From Dunaliella salina (taxonomy: Eukaryota > Chlorophyta > Chlorophyceae > Chlamydomonadales > Dunaliellaceae), in NCBI GenBank assembly GCA_002284615.2, contig MU070181.1, positions 53,360 through 63,835 of the forward strand: a stretch of 10,476 nt of DNA, written 5' to 3'. Every line of letters begins with the position of its first letter. The stretch's first letter is position 1. Positions 1 to 6,173 of this stretch are shown here, piece by piece. The notes below the pieces were generated by a model, which was given only the letters and a program-made list of their open reading frames with translations, was not told the origin of the DNA and ran no database searches. The translations under genes were made by a program, and so were the position numbers.

Positions 1-29
1 ACACACACACACACACACAGACACACATT
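1..29. repeat. (CA)n microsatellite at the left edge
   Basis: An uninterrupted CA dinucleotide run covers the first 19 bases, followed by a slightly imperfect continuation (gacacacat). The repeat runs off the window edge, so its true length is unknown. It mirrors the GT run at the right edge. Confidence 0.95.
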
Positions 30-489
30 TCGAATCAGTGATCCTGATGCGCGCAGCACATCCTGAGGGATGATGGATTTAGTTCCCCCCGCAGCCGGAC
101 CCCCCCTTCCAGTGCCACTATGGCATGTGCACTTGTGCATGCAAGCCTGTGTGCCCCAAGTTTGCCAAACATGACCAAACATGTTTTCATGTCCCAAGCA
201 TTGAGAATGGCTGAGAAGTTGGGAGGTGGAGGAGCTCTATGTGGCTCAGAGGCTATTACGCACCCATTTTGGCTAAAAAAAGTGGATTTACGAACTTGCA
301 CCAAATAACCAGCGCTCCTGGATTTCAACAGCTCTTTGGTCGTCTAATCATGCTGCGGTGTCAGATTTTGCCGGGGGGCACTGGGGGAGCATGCTGGTGG
401 GGGGCACACCGCGCGACGGGTATGCAGGCCAATACAGGATGTGACATTGCTTTGCCCACGCTGCCAGGTTGCACAAACATAATTTAGCA
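30..489. other. Intergenic or intronic stretch without recognisable gene
   Basis: Short open frames occur on both strands, but none has splice-site pairs, a family motif or coding-like composition that separates it from its alternatives. No tandem repeat or inverted repeat was seen. It holds only simple G-runs (371-377, 399-404) and nothing I can assign. Confidence 0.5.
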
Positions 490-753
490 GAGTCGAGGCC
501 TTCAATAACCCTCCAACAAAACTTGATTGGGGTCGATCAGTGGCCTGTCTGGAAATTGGCACTCCGACTTGTAGGGGTACAGCTGCATTTTGGATACCTT
601 TTTGCATGTTTTGCTCTCCAGCTCAGCCGCGTAGGGCTGCATCCCAACTTGCTTCGCTCCAGAGTTGAGGCCAGCAATATCGCCTCCAAAACTTCAATGG
701 GATCAATTGGTGGCCTGGCTGGGATTCGGCACACCGATTTGTAGGGGCACATG
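490..753. repeat. Diverged direct duplication, two copies of about 93 bp
   Basis: Copy 1 is 490-582 and copy 2 is 662-753, about 172 bases apart. Shared landmarks in order are gagt(c/t)gaggcc, cctcca-caaaact, the run ending in (t/g)gtggcctg(t/g)ctgg, gcac(t/a)cc, and tgtaggggyac. The copies differ by many substitutions and small indels, so this is an old duplication. Minus-strand reading gives a loosely similar peptide in each copy, but in different open frames, so present coding is not supported. Confidence 0.7.
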
Positions 754-1184
754 TGCTCCTATTGCCCTTAATTCCATCATTTTTTTTCCTGCTGGCCACA
801 CACTGCAACGCACGGCGCCCTGTAAGGTAGGTAGTAGGTACGAGTAAGCACCTACTTGTAGAGCAAAAAAAAAAGCTATATACACCTTTTTGTAACGGGC
901 AAGATTTGCTGTTGAAGCCTTGATGATATTCATTTGCCCAGGCAGGGGGGGTTCCAGCCATGGGAGGACCTTGTGTGTACGAGCCAAGGTGAGCCAATCC
1001 TAGATCAGGCTGGGGTTTTGTTGGCGCCCTTTGGTGGGGATCAGAGGGAGATCCTTTTCTTCATGCGCGTGGCCAAACGGCAAGCGAAGATATGTCCTTC
1101 CTTTCCTTTCCTTTGGACCAAGGTAGACGACACCATACCTGGTGCCGTTGCTGCTGCATCCAGTCCGGAAGGTGTCCTTTAAGA
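754..1184. other. Unassigned stretch
   Basis: No exon with convincing boundaries was found. Simple-sequence items only: a T-run (779-788), an A-run (865-874) and a short pyrimidine CCTTT-type repeat at about 1096-1114. Long open frames on both strands overlap here and shadow each other. Confidence 0.4.
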
Positions 1185-1345
1185 GCAGGCCGGTCCTGGA
1201 GGACGGGCCTCGCAGCTGTTCCCTGGGGTACAGCGGACGAGGTCCCGTACAAGGGGTTGTCAGCAAAAGCCTGCAGCACGGAATTGTGCATTGCACAGTG
1301 ATCGTGATGAAGCAGGGCAATAAGGAGAGTTGGGCAAGTCTGTGC
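1185..1345 (+). repeat. Paralogous repeat copy without insertion (empty-site relative)
   Basis: This segment aligns with the sequence that flanks the hAT element. Its left half (gtcctggagg, gcagctgt-cctggg, gtcagcaaa-cctgcagca-gg) matches 2325-2416, and its right half (gtgca-tgc-cag, tgatgaa-cagggcaa) matches 3678-3710. Plus-strand reading also keeps a peptide theme in both places (LE-G---SC-LG ... VSK-LQHG). It is therefore a diverged copy of the locus into which the transposon inserted. Whether the ancestral sequence was an exon or a non-coding repeat is open. Confidence 0.65.
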
Positions 1346-1397
1346 ACCAACACCTTATGACACTGCACATTTCATTTGAAAAATTCTGTACATTTGC

Positions 1398-1406
1398 TGT
1401 GAAACG
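1398..1406. repeat. Left 9-bp candidate target-site duplication
   Basis: The 9 bases tgtgaaacg directly precede the element beginning CAGAGG. They match tgtaaaacg at 2119-2127 at 8 of 9 positions. Confidence 0.5.
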
Positions 1407-2118
1407 CAGAGGGGGGTAACCATTGTGCGGAACTTCAAGAGGCTATAACTCAAAAACAAACACATGGGTGTTCCAATATCAAACTTTGTCAGTGCAAAGA
1501 GTACTAGGCCCTAGAAATTTTGGTCCTGGAACACCCATGCGTTTCTGAGGTATGGCCAGATCAAGATCTGGATAAGTACCAGAGGGGGTGATCTAGGGCC
1601 TGAAATTGCCTGTTTTTAAATGCTCCCAGCATAGCTCTCCTGTGTCTGGCACCATATAATCTTAGGTTCCTGTGGTAGCCTGTTTCACGAGTTTTCTGTA
1701 ACACTTGAGTTCCAGGGGTGCCAGCTACAGGGTACATGCTTGAGCGGCCGCGGCGTGAACCCTAGTTTTTGACACCTAATCTCCATTCCTGACCATCCAC
1801 TGCACCAAATTGGGTGGTTTGTAGTGATTTGGAGTCCTTGTAATAAAAGAATATCATTTCAAAAAAATGAGGTAAAAAGACCCAGTGGTTGGTGAGATAC
1901 AGAATTTCAGCCATTTCCCTTAAAGGGAATTTCAGCAATTCCAGCACAGGGGGTGCCAAAAAGGTCAAATTCTGACCTCTTTTCCTATTTTTGAATATGC
2001 AGAATGTTGTCACATCTTATGGGAGTTTCAAATGCAAAGAGATGGGAATGAAAAATGGCCCCAGCAGGCCCAGACAAGTTTGGGAGAGGCTGCAACAATG
2101 GTTACCCCTCCCCCCCTG
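1407..2118. mobile_element. Candidate non-autonomous DNA transposon (712 bp)
   Basis: The left end reads CAGAGGGGGG then TAACCATTGT; the right end is the inverse, ending in ggttacccct-c(7)-tg. A 14-bp inner inverted repeat is perfect (ggggtaaccattgt at 1413-1426 against acaatggttacccc at 2095-2108), and the outermost CAG-G-rich tip matches with a small length difference. The flanks form a 9-bp direct repeat with one mismatch. The interior has no plausible transposase, is AT-richer than its surroundings, and contains further inverted repeats. A 9-bp duplication is usual for Mutator-like elements, but the class cannot be fixed from this alone. Other readings are a decayed element of another superfamily or a chance palindrome pair. 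Confidence 0.5.
1441..1556. repeat. Imperfect inverted repeat inside the 712-bp element
   Basis: A perfect 13-bp core (catgggtgttcca at 1463-1475, inverted at 1527-1539) extends on its outer side with mismatches and one indel (ggctataactcaaaaac against gtttctgaggtatggcc). The loop is about 51 bases. A third, weaker relative in the inverted orientation lies near 1883-1911 (tgggt/accca and tatctca/tgagata elements). This could be a subterminal or hairpin structure of the transposon. Confidence 0.6.
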
Positions 2119-2127
2119 TGTAAAACG
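2119..2127. repeat. Right 9-bp candidate target-site duplication
   Basis: tgtaaaacg follows the terminal CTG of the 712-bp element and matches the left copy except for one a/g difference. Confidence 0.5.
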
Positions 2128-2164
2128 TGTATACATTCGTGTATAAAGAGGGAATTGGCCGGCC

Positions 2165-2416
2165 CTATGCGCTGCGAAGGTGCTGCTCAAGGTGGGGTTT
2201 TGCACCCGGAAACCTGTTCCTCCCTGCTTAATCAGATGTAGTCAGGGAACAGCCAGAGTGCGGGCTTTCCCTGGCCGGGCCAAAGTAGGACTATACTCAA
2301 TGCGCGTTTTGATACATATCTGCAGGCTGGCCTTGGAGGGGGCCTGCAGCTGTATCCTTGGGTCATCTAAAGGATTGTCTGCACAAAGTGACGTCAGCAA
2401 AGACCTGCAGCATGGT
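2165..2416 (+). repeat. Degenerate repeat copies left of the hAT element
   Basis: The stretch gctgcgaaggtgctgctcaagg (about 2171-2192) matches the unit starts at 3734, 3911 and 4012. In plus-strand reading the following bases give V-L-L-K-V-G-F-C, like the V-L-L-E-G-Y-C of those units. The second half (2325-2416) is the counterpart of 1185-1280 and reads L-E-G-A-C-S-C-I-L-G. A CAG preceded by a pyrimidine-poor tract sits at 2323-2325, so it is at best exon-like. These are copies of the same family as 3670-4220, split from it by the transposon. Confidence 0.5.
2409..2416. repeat. Left 8-bp target-site duplication of the hAT element
   Basis: agcatggt immediately precedes the terminal CAGTG of the element and is identical to 3670-3677. 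Eight-base duplications are the hallmark length for hAT superfamily insertions. Confidence 0.9.
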
Positions 2417-2452
2417 CAGTGTTTCTCATAAGGTTTTGGGGTGTGTAGCAAA

Positions 2453-2471
2453 TTGGCTACACAGGGTGCTC
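2453..2471 (+). repeat. Subterminal 19-bp motif, left copy
   Basis: ttggctacacagggtgctc lies 36 bases inside the left TIR and recurs in the same orientation at 3518-3536 (one mismatch) and 3561-3579 (identical). Subterminal repeats are typical transposase-binding sites in hAT elements; binding here is inferred. Confidence 0.7.
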
Positions 2472-2510
2472 CTGCCAGAAAACAGTGTAGCAAGGCCCAA
2501 AATTTTTTTT

Positions 2511-2541
2511 GCCAAAATTCTGGCTGCGCCAAAATTTTGGC
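2511..2541. repeat. Palindrome gccaaaattttggc and its near-copy
   Basis: 2528-2541 is a perfect 14-bp palindrome. 2511-2524 is the same sequence with one change (gccaaaattctggc). The pair forms a small direct-plus-inverted repeat in the left subterminal region of the hAT element. Confidence 0.75.
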
Positions 2542-2798
2542 AAGTCCTTTTTTCAATATAATTACAAGTAATGCCTTTATAAGTAAACAAGGAGACCATC
2601 GTTGTCATCCACTCTGTGGACAATCCCTCTCATGTCTCTCCCTCCCAATCCCTTTCGTGTCTCTGGTCCTCCCCCCTGTCAAATCAGACAAATGAAGCTG
2701 CCATCCAAAATGAAGAAGACCCTGCCATGCAAAGTCAAGCAATCCTTTCCAGTTTCTTAAACTAGCTCGTCATCATCACTATCAAGGACAAGGACAGA

Positions 2799-2816
2799 CT
2801 GCTGCTGCTGCTGCTG
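2799..2816. repeat. (CTG)6 tract
   Basis: Six CTG units encode six glutamines on the minus strand in the frame that ends at 2757. Confidence 0.9.
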
Positions 2817-3119
2817 CTTTGCCTTATCTTTCTTGGAAGGAGGGCGTGACTTTGTGCCCATATGGGAGTCAACAGCATCTGTCCTGTGCAACGAGACAAG
2901 CACATCTTGCTTCTTCACCTTGCTGCATGGCAAGCACTTGGCCATTCCATCCCCCTGTCCTCAAAAAAAACTGCCTCTGCAGCTCAGGAACCTTGTTCAT
3001 GTCACCCTTGTGCCCAGTTGGATGCCTTGGCCCATCTGCCTTGCGCCGCTTCCTTGACCCGCCAGCTTGCCCCTGGACCCGTTTCTCCTGGACCCCTTTC
3101 CCCTGGGCCTCTCCTTTCT

Positions 3120-3370
3120 CCTGCTGCCCCCCCTCTGTGCTTGCATGCACAGCAATGGGCGCTGGTGCTGCTGCTGTCTCCCGCTGCTGCCCCCCCTCTG
3201 TGCCTGCAGGCAACGCTACTGGGCTTGCATGCGCAGCCATGGGTATAGCCGCTACTGAGGCTGCTGCTGCTATCTCCTGCTGCTGCCCTCCTGGGCTTGC
3301 AGGCCTGCCTTGTGTGCTTGCATGGGCAAGGGGCACATGTGCTGCTGATTCTGCTCCTGCTGCTGCTGCT
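3120..3370 (-). repeat. Three diverged coding-type repeats in the hAT cargo
   Basis: Segments starting near 3120, 3182 and 3279 each open with ctgctgccc(t/c)cc and carry ggcttgca or tgcttgcatg further on. On the minus strand they give the repeated peptide theme with G-G-Q-Q-x-E and A-H-A-S/V-H-A-S. Units are about 60-95 bp and diverged. The adjacent 3346-3420 is a CTG/CTC-rich run encoding mostly alanine in the open frame. Confidence 0.5.
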
Positions 3371-3517
3371 GCTACTCCTACTACTCCTGCTCCTGCTGCT
3401 GCTGCTGCTGTTTCTGCCGCTGGTGGAGGAGGCTGGGAGGGCGGACGATGGGCCCTTTGGGCATTTGCCCAAAACTTTCTCAGACTCCGTGAACTCATTN
3501 AAAACACATAATAATTT

Positions 3518-3579
3518 TTGGCTACACAGGGTACTCCCGAGAAATTTTCCGCGTCGCAACTTGGCTACACAGGGTGCTC
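3518..3579 (+). repeat. Subterminal 19-bp motif, two right copies
   Basis: Copies at 3518-3536 (ttggctacacagggtactc) and 3561-3579 (ttggctacacagggtgctc) lie in direct orientation, 43 bases apart, inside the right end of the hAT element. They match the single left copy at 2453-2471. Confidence 0.75.
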
Positions 3580-3603
3580 AGGGACGCCCTGCCGGGCGTC
3601 CCT
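3580..3603. repeat. Perfect hairpin, 10-bp arms
   Basis: agggacgccc and gggcgtccct are exact inverse copies with a 4-base loop (tgcc). It sits immediately after the last 19-bp motif in the right subterminal region of the hAT element, so it probably belongs to the transposon end structure and is not a terminator. Confidence 0.85.
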
Positions 3604-3640
3604 ATGTCGCACCGTATAACACCGTGTGTGTCGCAAAACA

Positions 3641-3652
3641 GCGACGCGTCGC
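3641..3652. repeat. 12-bp palindrome gcgacgcgtcgc with TCGCA motifs around it
   Basis: The palindrome ends three bases before the right 14-bp TIR. The pentamer TCGCA occurs four times in the last 120 bases of the element (3554, 3607, 3631, 3649), consistent with short clustered subterminal motifs known from hAT elements such as maize Ac. Function is inferred. Confidence 0.7.
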
Positions 3653-3669
3653 AGCTATGAGAAACACTG

Positions 3670-3677
3670 AGCATGGT
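3670..3677. repeat. Right 8-bp target-site duplication of the hAT element
   Basis: agcatggt follows the terminal CACTG directly and is identical to the left copy at 2409-2416. Confidence 0.9.
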
Positions 3678-4220
3678 AGTGCACTGCGCAGCCCCTGATG
3701 AAACAGGGCAATTGATAAAGCAGGGCAGGTGATTGCTACGAAGGTGCTGCTTGAGGGGTACTGCAATAGAAGCTTGCAGCGCAGCAGCGCACTGCCCAGC
3801 CTCTAATTGAGCCAGGCAGGTGCTTGTTACAAAGGTGCGTAACCAAAACCCTGCTGGTTGATGATGCACTGCACGGCTTCATCTGGCGCAAGCAGGGTAG
3901 GTGGTGTTACGAAAGTGCTGCTCGAGGGGTACTGCAATGGAAGCTTGCAGCGCAGCAGCGCACTGCCCAGCCTCTGATGAAGCCAAGCGGGTGGTAAAGC
4001 AGGGCAGGTGGGTGCTACAAGGTGCTGCTGGAGGGGCACTGCGTGGGAAGCTTACAATGCAGCGATGCACTGCACAGCTTATACAGAGCAGGTGAGTGCT
4101 ACAAAGGTGCAGCTCCAGGGGCACTGCAATGTGGGCTTGAAGGGTGACGATGCACTGCACAGCTTCATCAGGCTCAAGCAGCACAGGAAGGCAATCAGCA
4201 CCTGTTGCAGCTCTTAAGCA
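3670..4220 (+). repeat. Degenerate tandem repeats, six copies of about 75-110 bp
   Basis: A gca(c)tgc-c(a/g)gc core recurs at about 3681, 3789, 3865, 3959, 4069 and 4153. Four of the units are preceded by a gctac-aaggtgc(t/a)gct-(g/c)agggg(t/c)actgc segment (about 3734, 3911, 4012, 4097). Plus-strand reading of these four gives V-L-L-E-G-Y-C-N, V-L-L-E-G-Y-C-N, V-L-L-E-G-H-C-V and V-Q-L-Q-G-H-C-N, followed by S-L-Q-type residues. Two end in stops and two do not, so no intact gene is visible. The minus strand also gives a repeated peptide (E-A-(G/V)-Q-C). Related single copies lie at 1185-1345, 2171-2416 and 4397-4440. It may be a decayed exon-duplication array or a non-coding repeat. Confidence 0.65.
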
Positions 4221-4255
4221 GCTCTGGTGCAGCTACAAAGCAGCCCAGCGGTGGC

Positions 4256-4322
4256 GGCAAGCTGCATGGTGCAGTGGTGCATTCCTAAGATTGAGAGGTC
4301 CTGGGTTCAATTCCGCGAAGAT
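4256..4322 (+). other. tRNA-like pol III promoter (A and B boxes), possible SINE head
   Basis: tggtgcagtgg at 4267-4277 fits the A-box pattern TRGYNNARNNG, and ggttcaattcc at 4304-4314 fits the B-box (GGTTCRANTCC) closely. The gap of 26 bases is a little short for an ordinary tRNA. I could not fold a proper anticodon or T stem around it, and no matching acceptor stem closes the structure. A working tRNA gene is therefore unlikely; a tRNA-derived SINE head or tRNA pseudogene is more plausible. The tail of such an element was not identified. Confidence 0.4.
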
Positions 4323-4396
4323 GGCCTTGTAGCTGCCCATGTCGGCAGATTTAATGACGTAACCCTACCTAACCAAGTAGCCAAGGTCCTTCCACA

Positions 4397-4574
4397 CAGG
4401 TGCTGCTTGAAGGACTGTGCAGCTGCAGAGACCTGTATCATGCCAATGCTGCCAACCACCAGCAGCAACAGCCTCGCTTGGCAGCAACTGGAAGACCCAC
4501 AAGGATCAATAATGCCAGCCTATGTGGAGAACCTTATTCCTGAAGCCTTCAGTGAAGGACTCCTGAACATCTAA
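4397..4574 (+). other. Exon-like open segment on the plus strand
   Basis: The sequence ccttccacacag ends at 4400 and looks like a 3' splice site, followed by a copy of the V-L-L-E-G repeat theme. Two frames stay open: one reads V-L-L-E-G-L-C-S-C-R-D-L and then a short QQQQ run before stopping near 4550, and the other runs to a TAA at 4572-4574. The open frame ending at 4574 starts at 4227 and passes through the tRNA-like segment. With both frames open there is no way to choose one from sequence alone. No family was recognised. Confidence 0.25.
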
Positions 4575-4616
4575 GGCTACATGACAGCGTCCCCCACAGT
4601 TGCTCACCAACTCAGG

Positions 4617-4704
4617 GTCCCGAGGGGAGCCTTCCTGGTACTGGTGGCCTTGGTGGTGCTGCCCTGCTGACACTGCTGCTTCTGCTGCGTCAACCCTGGG
4701 AGGT
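4617..4704 (-). CDS. Candidate internal exon, Gln/His-containing, unidentified
   Basis: On the minus strand, ccaacctcccag forms a good 3' splice site (exon start about 4704). A donor ttg|gtgagc lies about 88 bases downstream. Between them the frame reads V-D-A-A-E-A-A-V-S-A-G-Q-H-H-Q-G-H-Q-Y-Q and continues to P-E-L. If the donor is not used, this frame stays open to 4506. The Gln/His content and orientation would suit a 3' exon of the polyglutamine gene whose large exon ends at 6514, but the phases do not clearly match (that exon ends in phase 1, this frame needs phase 2). Another frame gives a lysine/glutamine peptide ending in TGA. Only the splice-like boundaries support it. Confidence 0.25.
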
Positions 4705-4807
4705 TGGAAAGGCCTGGAGCTCATTTCCAAAGGCCAGGTGGAAAGCAGCTGCGCATCTCTGGCGTCTGCATGGTATTATCCAGTACGTGTGGGGCAGCTC
4801 ACATCTT

Positions 4808-4810
<3 letters not shown>

Positions 4811-4874
<64 letters not shown>

Positions 4875-4875
4875 N

Positions 4876-4919
<44 letters not shown>
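4811..4919. repeat. (TG)n microsatellite with an N
   Basis: About 109 bases of uninterrupted TG/GT are broken only by one N at 4875, after which the phase of the repeat shifts. The N probably marks an unresolved length, so the true array could be longer. Alternating purine-pyrimidine DNA of this kind can adopt Z-DNA (general knowledge). Confidence 0.97.
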
Positions 4920-4920
<1 letters not shown>

Positions 4921-4942
4921 CTTACCTCCTATTCGGATCGTG

Positions 4943-5007
4943 CCACAAGGTGATGCCTCAAGGTGACGCCACAAGGTGATGCCACAAGGTGATGCCACAA
5001 GGTGATG
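4943..5007. repeat. 13-bp tandem repeat, five copies
   Basis: The unit ccacaaggtgatg repeats at 4943, 4956 (cctcaaggtgacg), 4969, 4982 and 4995, followed by a decayed start of a sixth (ccataag). The last three full copies are identical or nearly so. Confidence 0.93.
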
Positions 5008-5304
5008 CCATAAGTCACAAAAATGCAAACTTGGCTGACTCTAGATGAATGCCATTGCTGGTGCGCCAAGGCATCATGCTGCCAGCAGCTCAGCCCCAGC
5101 GAGCTCCAGCCAGGATGTGAGTAGCAGTGCTGATCTGGGGTAGCTCGGTTGGTGAAGGTGCACAACGACATGACTGCATGAGCAAATAAAGATGGAGGGC
5201 TTGGCCTAGCAACAAGTAACTTGGTTTTCTTTTTATCTTACCTGAGTTCCCCTTTTATTAGCAAACACCTCCTGAGGTGTCGTGGTTTTGCTGGCAGGCA
5301 CACT
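5008..5304. other. Stretch without an assignable gene
   Basis: No exon pair, repeat or RNA gene could be supported. ggggtagctcggttgg at about 5137-5152 resembles a tRNA A box, but no B box follows. The first diverged unit of the downstream minisatellite begins at the right edge. Confidence 0.4.
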
Positions 5305-6120
5305 CTCAAGCGCAGCATTTACTGCACTAAAAGAGAACCAAATTGCATTTTGCGGAAATTCCTTTCTCAATTGTACCCTAGCAGTCATGCATCTTGACTG
5401 ATGGCTCTTTCCGCATGAACTTGTAAACACAGCATTTACTGTATTCCTTCCTCACTTGTAGCCCAGCAGCACGTATTTTAACTGATGGCTCTTTCCGCAG
5501 GAACCTTGTAAACACAGCATTTACTGTATTCCTTCCTCACTTGTAGCCCAGCAGCATGCACTTTAACTGATGGCTCTTTCCGCATGGACTTGTAAACACA
5601 GCATTCACTGTACTCCTTCCTCACTCGTAGCCCAGCAGTCATGCATTTTGACTGATGGCTCTTTCCACACGAACCTTGTAAACACAGCATTTACTGTACA
5701 CCTTCCTCACTTGTAGCCCAGCAGTCATGCACTTTAACTGATGGCTCTTTCCGCATGAACTGGAAACACAGCATTTATTGTACTCCTCACTTGTAGCCCA
5801 GCAGTCATGCATTTTGACTGATGGCCCTTTCCGCACGAACCCTTTAAACACAGCATTTACTGTACTCCTTCCTCACTTGTAGCCCAGCAGTCATGCATTT
5901 TAACTGATGGCTCTTTCCGCATGAACTGGAAACACAGCATTCATTGTACTCCTCACTTGTAGCCCAGCAGTCATGCGTTTTGACTGACGGCTCTTTCCGC
6001 ATGAACCTTGTAAACACAGCATTCACTGTACTCCTTCCTCACTCGTAGCCTAGCGGTCATGCATTTTGACCCGTGGCTCTTTCCAAATGAACCTTGTAAA
6101 CGCAGCATTTACTGTATTCC
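5305..6120 (+). repeat. Minisatellite, 82-86 bp unit, about 9.5 copies
   Basis: Units begin at about 5305, 5421, 5506, 5590, 5676, 5760, 5842, 5926, 6008 and 6093 (partial). Typical landmarks in order are ttgtaaacacagcatttactgta, ccttcctcacttgtag, cccagcagtcatgca and actgatggctctttccgcatgaac. The first unit is 116 bp with an internal insertion. Units at 5760 and 5926 share a 4-base deletion and tggaaac in place of ttgtaaac, and they alternate with the 5676, 5842 and 6008 units, giving a dimer of about 166 bp. Unit lengths are not consistently multiples of three, so the short minus-strand frames are not a repeat protein. Each typical unit carries a polypyrimidine-CAG stretch, and many carry TGTAA, on the plus strand. 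Confidence 0.95.
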
Positions 6121-6173
6121 AAATCAGATCAGGGGCCAGCAGGGGCGCTACAAAAGTTGACTTAGCTACATGC

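Larger units (their letters stand above)
2757..3507 (-). pseudogene. Ala/Gln-rich coding remnant inside the hAT element
   Basis: Reading on the minus strand from about 3507, an open frame runs to 2869. It begins with a Pro/Ala-rich low-complexity part, then has three loose repeats of a unit containing (T/P)-x-G-G-Q-Q-x-E, and then a basic SRKRRK patch that would suit a nuclear localisation signal. A second frame (2945-2757) overlaps the end. It has K-C-L-P-C followed by two histidines, a KQQQQQQ run and an acidic tail DSDDDE before a TAA stop. The two frames meet near an A8/T8 run (2963-2970), so a frameshift or a small intron (the minus strand reads T8 then gaggacag) may separate them. C-x2-C with downstream H loosely recalls the BED finger found near the N-terminus of many hAT transposases, but spacing is poor. 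No catalytic domain is present. It could be the 5' remnant of a transposase gene or captured host sequence. Confidence 0.4.
2417..3669 (-). mobile_element. hAT-superfamily DNA transposon, non-autonomous (1,253 bp)
   Basis: The ends are perfect 14-bp terminal inverted repeats: CAGTGTTTCTCATA at 2417-2430 and its inverse at 3656-3669. They are bracketed by a perfect 8-bp target duplication agcatggt. Short TIRs starting CAG-G and 8-bp duplications are established hAT features, and CAGTG-TTCTCA resembles known hAT tips. At 1.25 kb the element is too short for a full hAT transposase, which is commonly 600 residues or more. It holds a broken Ala/Gln-rich frame on the minus strand (2757-3507), giving the nominal strand. 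It also has three copies of a 19-bp subterminal motif, a 10-bp-arm hairpin, a 12-bp palindrome and four TCGCA motifs near the right end. The perfect TIRs and duplication suggest a fairly recent insertion. The joined flanks match an intact paralogue at 1185-1345. One N (3500) lies inside. Confidence 0.88.

Noticed and set aside
1000..1368. 122-codon minus-strand frame
   Set aside because: Several frames on both strands are open here. There are no splice boundaries or family motifs, and the segment is better explained as a copy of the local repeat family.
2819..3511. 230-codon plus-strand frame over the hAT element interior
   Set aside because: It is the complement of CTG/CAG-rich low-complexity DNA. 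It has Cys/Ala/Pro runs and no domain, and it crosses the N at 3500.
5130..5180. tRNA-like start ggggtagctcggttggt
   Set aside because: There is no B box or T arm downstream and no foldable cloverleaf.
5478..6026. Several 60-70 codon minus-strand frames in the minisatellite, suggestive of a repeat protein
   Set aside because: Unit lengths vary between 82 and 86, so the frame breaks from unit to unit, and no frame spans the array.
5305..6120. CRISPR-like array
   Set aside because: The repeats are whole tandem units of about 84 bp without unique spacers, in a eukaryotic context.
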